The translations under genes and the position numbers were made by a program. DNA of 64,000 nucleotides from Herminiimonas sp. (GTDB taxonomy: Bacteria > Pseudomonadota > Gammaproteobacteria > Burkholderiales > Burkholderiaceae_D), in the NCBI GenBank assembly GCA_028292265.1, contig JAQGMR010000051.1, forward strand, positions 37,455 to 101,454, in the 5' to 3' direction. The notes beneath the pieces are model-generated. The model searched no databases, was not told where the DNA came from, and saw only the letters and a program-made list of their open reading frames with translations. Positions 63,801 to 64,000 of this stretch are shown piece after piece. How positions within the stretch are numbered: position 1 is the first letter of the stretch; each line of letters begins with the position of its first letter.

Positions 63801-64000
63801 ACCAGTTTCCGATGAGCAGTTTCACCATCGGCCTGGCCATCATCGGCGCCGTGCTGCTGGCGGTGCTGGTGGCCTGGAATGCCTGGATCTCGCGCCGCAA
63901 CACGCCCCGCCAGGCCCAGCCGGCGCCTCCTGCGACGGGGCCCACGGCGGCCGAGGGCGAGTCCGGGCGCAGCGAGCCGACCTTCGATTCCGATCTGGCC
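63797..64000 (+). CDS. zipA: ZipA, cell division protein (5' part)
   Basis: 68 codons before the window edge. A membrane anchor (about residues 8-30, SSFTIGLAIIGAVLLAVLVA) is followed by a Pro/Ala/Glu-rich linker, the ZipA layout; the FtsZ-binding domain would lie outside. It follows smc with an ATGA overlap, the typical order smc-zipA(-ligA) in Burkholderiales. An inner ATG at 63812 is an alternative start. Confidence 0.85.
   Translation, partial: MNQFPMSSFTIGLAIIGAVLLAVLVAWNAWISRRNTPRQAQPAPPATGPTAAEGESGRSEPTFDSDLA

Overview
The window reads as a chromosomal segment of a betaproteobacterium of the order Burkholderiales, most like the Oxalobacteraceae. The basis is overall gene content: a dapC-dapD-pilU-arsC/spx-dapE-prmB run, smc followed by zipA, FdsAB-type formate dehydrogenase, a Burkholderiales-style tad locus and GC-rich codon use. 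The placement rests on recognised protein families only; no database search was possible. I see no rRNA, tRNA, CRISPR array, transposase or integrase.

Layout. (1) 1-10952, minus strand: a Flp/Tad (type IVb) pilus locus. In transcription order it is cpaA, cpaB, rcpA/cpaC secretin, a small lipoprotein, flp1, flp2, tadG, two tadE-like pseudopilins, cpaE/tadZ, tadA, tadB and a tadC cut by the window edge. A 48-residue Flp-like prepilin gene (12562-12708) lies about 1.6 kb beyond the locus. (2) 11517-17566: a metallo-beta-lactamase-fold hydrolase, a two-gene molybdenum hydroxylase of the isoquinoline 1-oxidoreductase type with a Tat leader, a tiny proline-rich protein and a patatin-like lipase. 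(3) 18513-22038: a QseBC/PmrAB-like two-component system followed by an HtrA/DegP protease, with an exact CTTAAG-N5-CTTAAG box between them. (4) 22247-26730: a pyruvate-oxidase-like ThDP enzyme diverging from a two-domain PRC-barrel protein, a small HTH protein and two small exported proteins.

(5) 27262-46577: a formate/molybdenum island. On the minus strand are a ModE-like regulator and mobA. On the plus strand are a fused NuoE-NuoF-type FdsB, FdsA, an Mrp P-loop protein, DUF3305, DUF3306, a multi-cluster ferredoxin, a TorD-like chaperone, a Tat micro-protein, periplasmic FdhA, FdhB, a lipoprotein, cytochrome b FdhC, a small exported protein and FdhD. It therefore encodes two formate dehydrogenases in one stretch: a cytoplasmic NAD-linked enzyme and a periplasmic quinone-linked enzyme. 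They share cofactor supply (MobA, FdhD) and probably tungstate/molybdate import (TupBC at 49030-50408). (6) 46759-48729: an FkbM methyltransferase and an alpha/beta hydrolase. (7) 50681-59944, minus strand: a DUF2520 protein, an ABC-F ATPase, then the lysine/diaminopimelate genes with prmB, an ArsC/Spx protein and an orphan pilU. (8) 60282-64000: smc and the start of zipA.

Three features cut across the annotation. Many intergenic gaps carry short degenerate tandem repeats (units 9-22 bp), each with its own sequence. A cluster of DnaA-box sequences sits in the convergent gap after tupC. The DUF3305/DUF3306/polyferredoxin block between the two formate dehydrogenases has no assigned function from sequence and is the best candidate here for an undescribed system.
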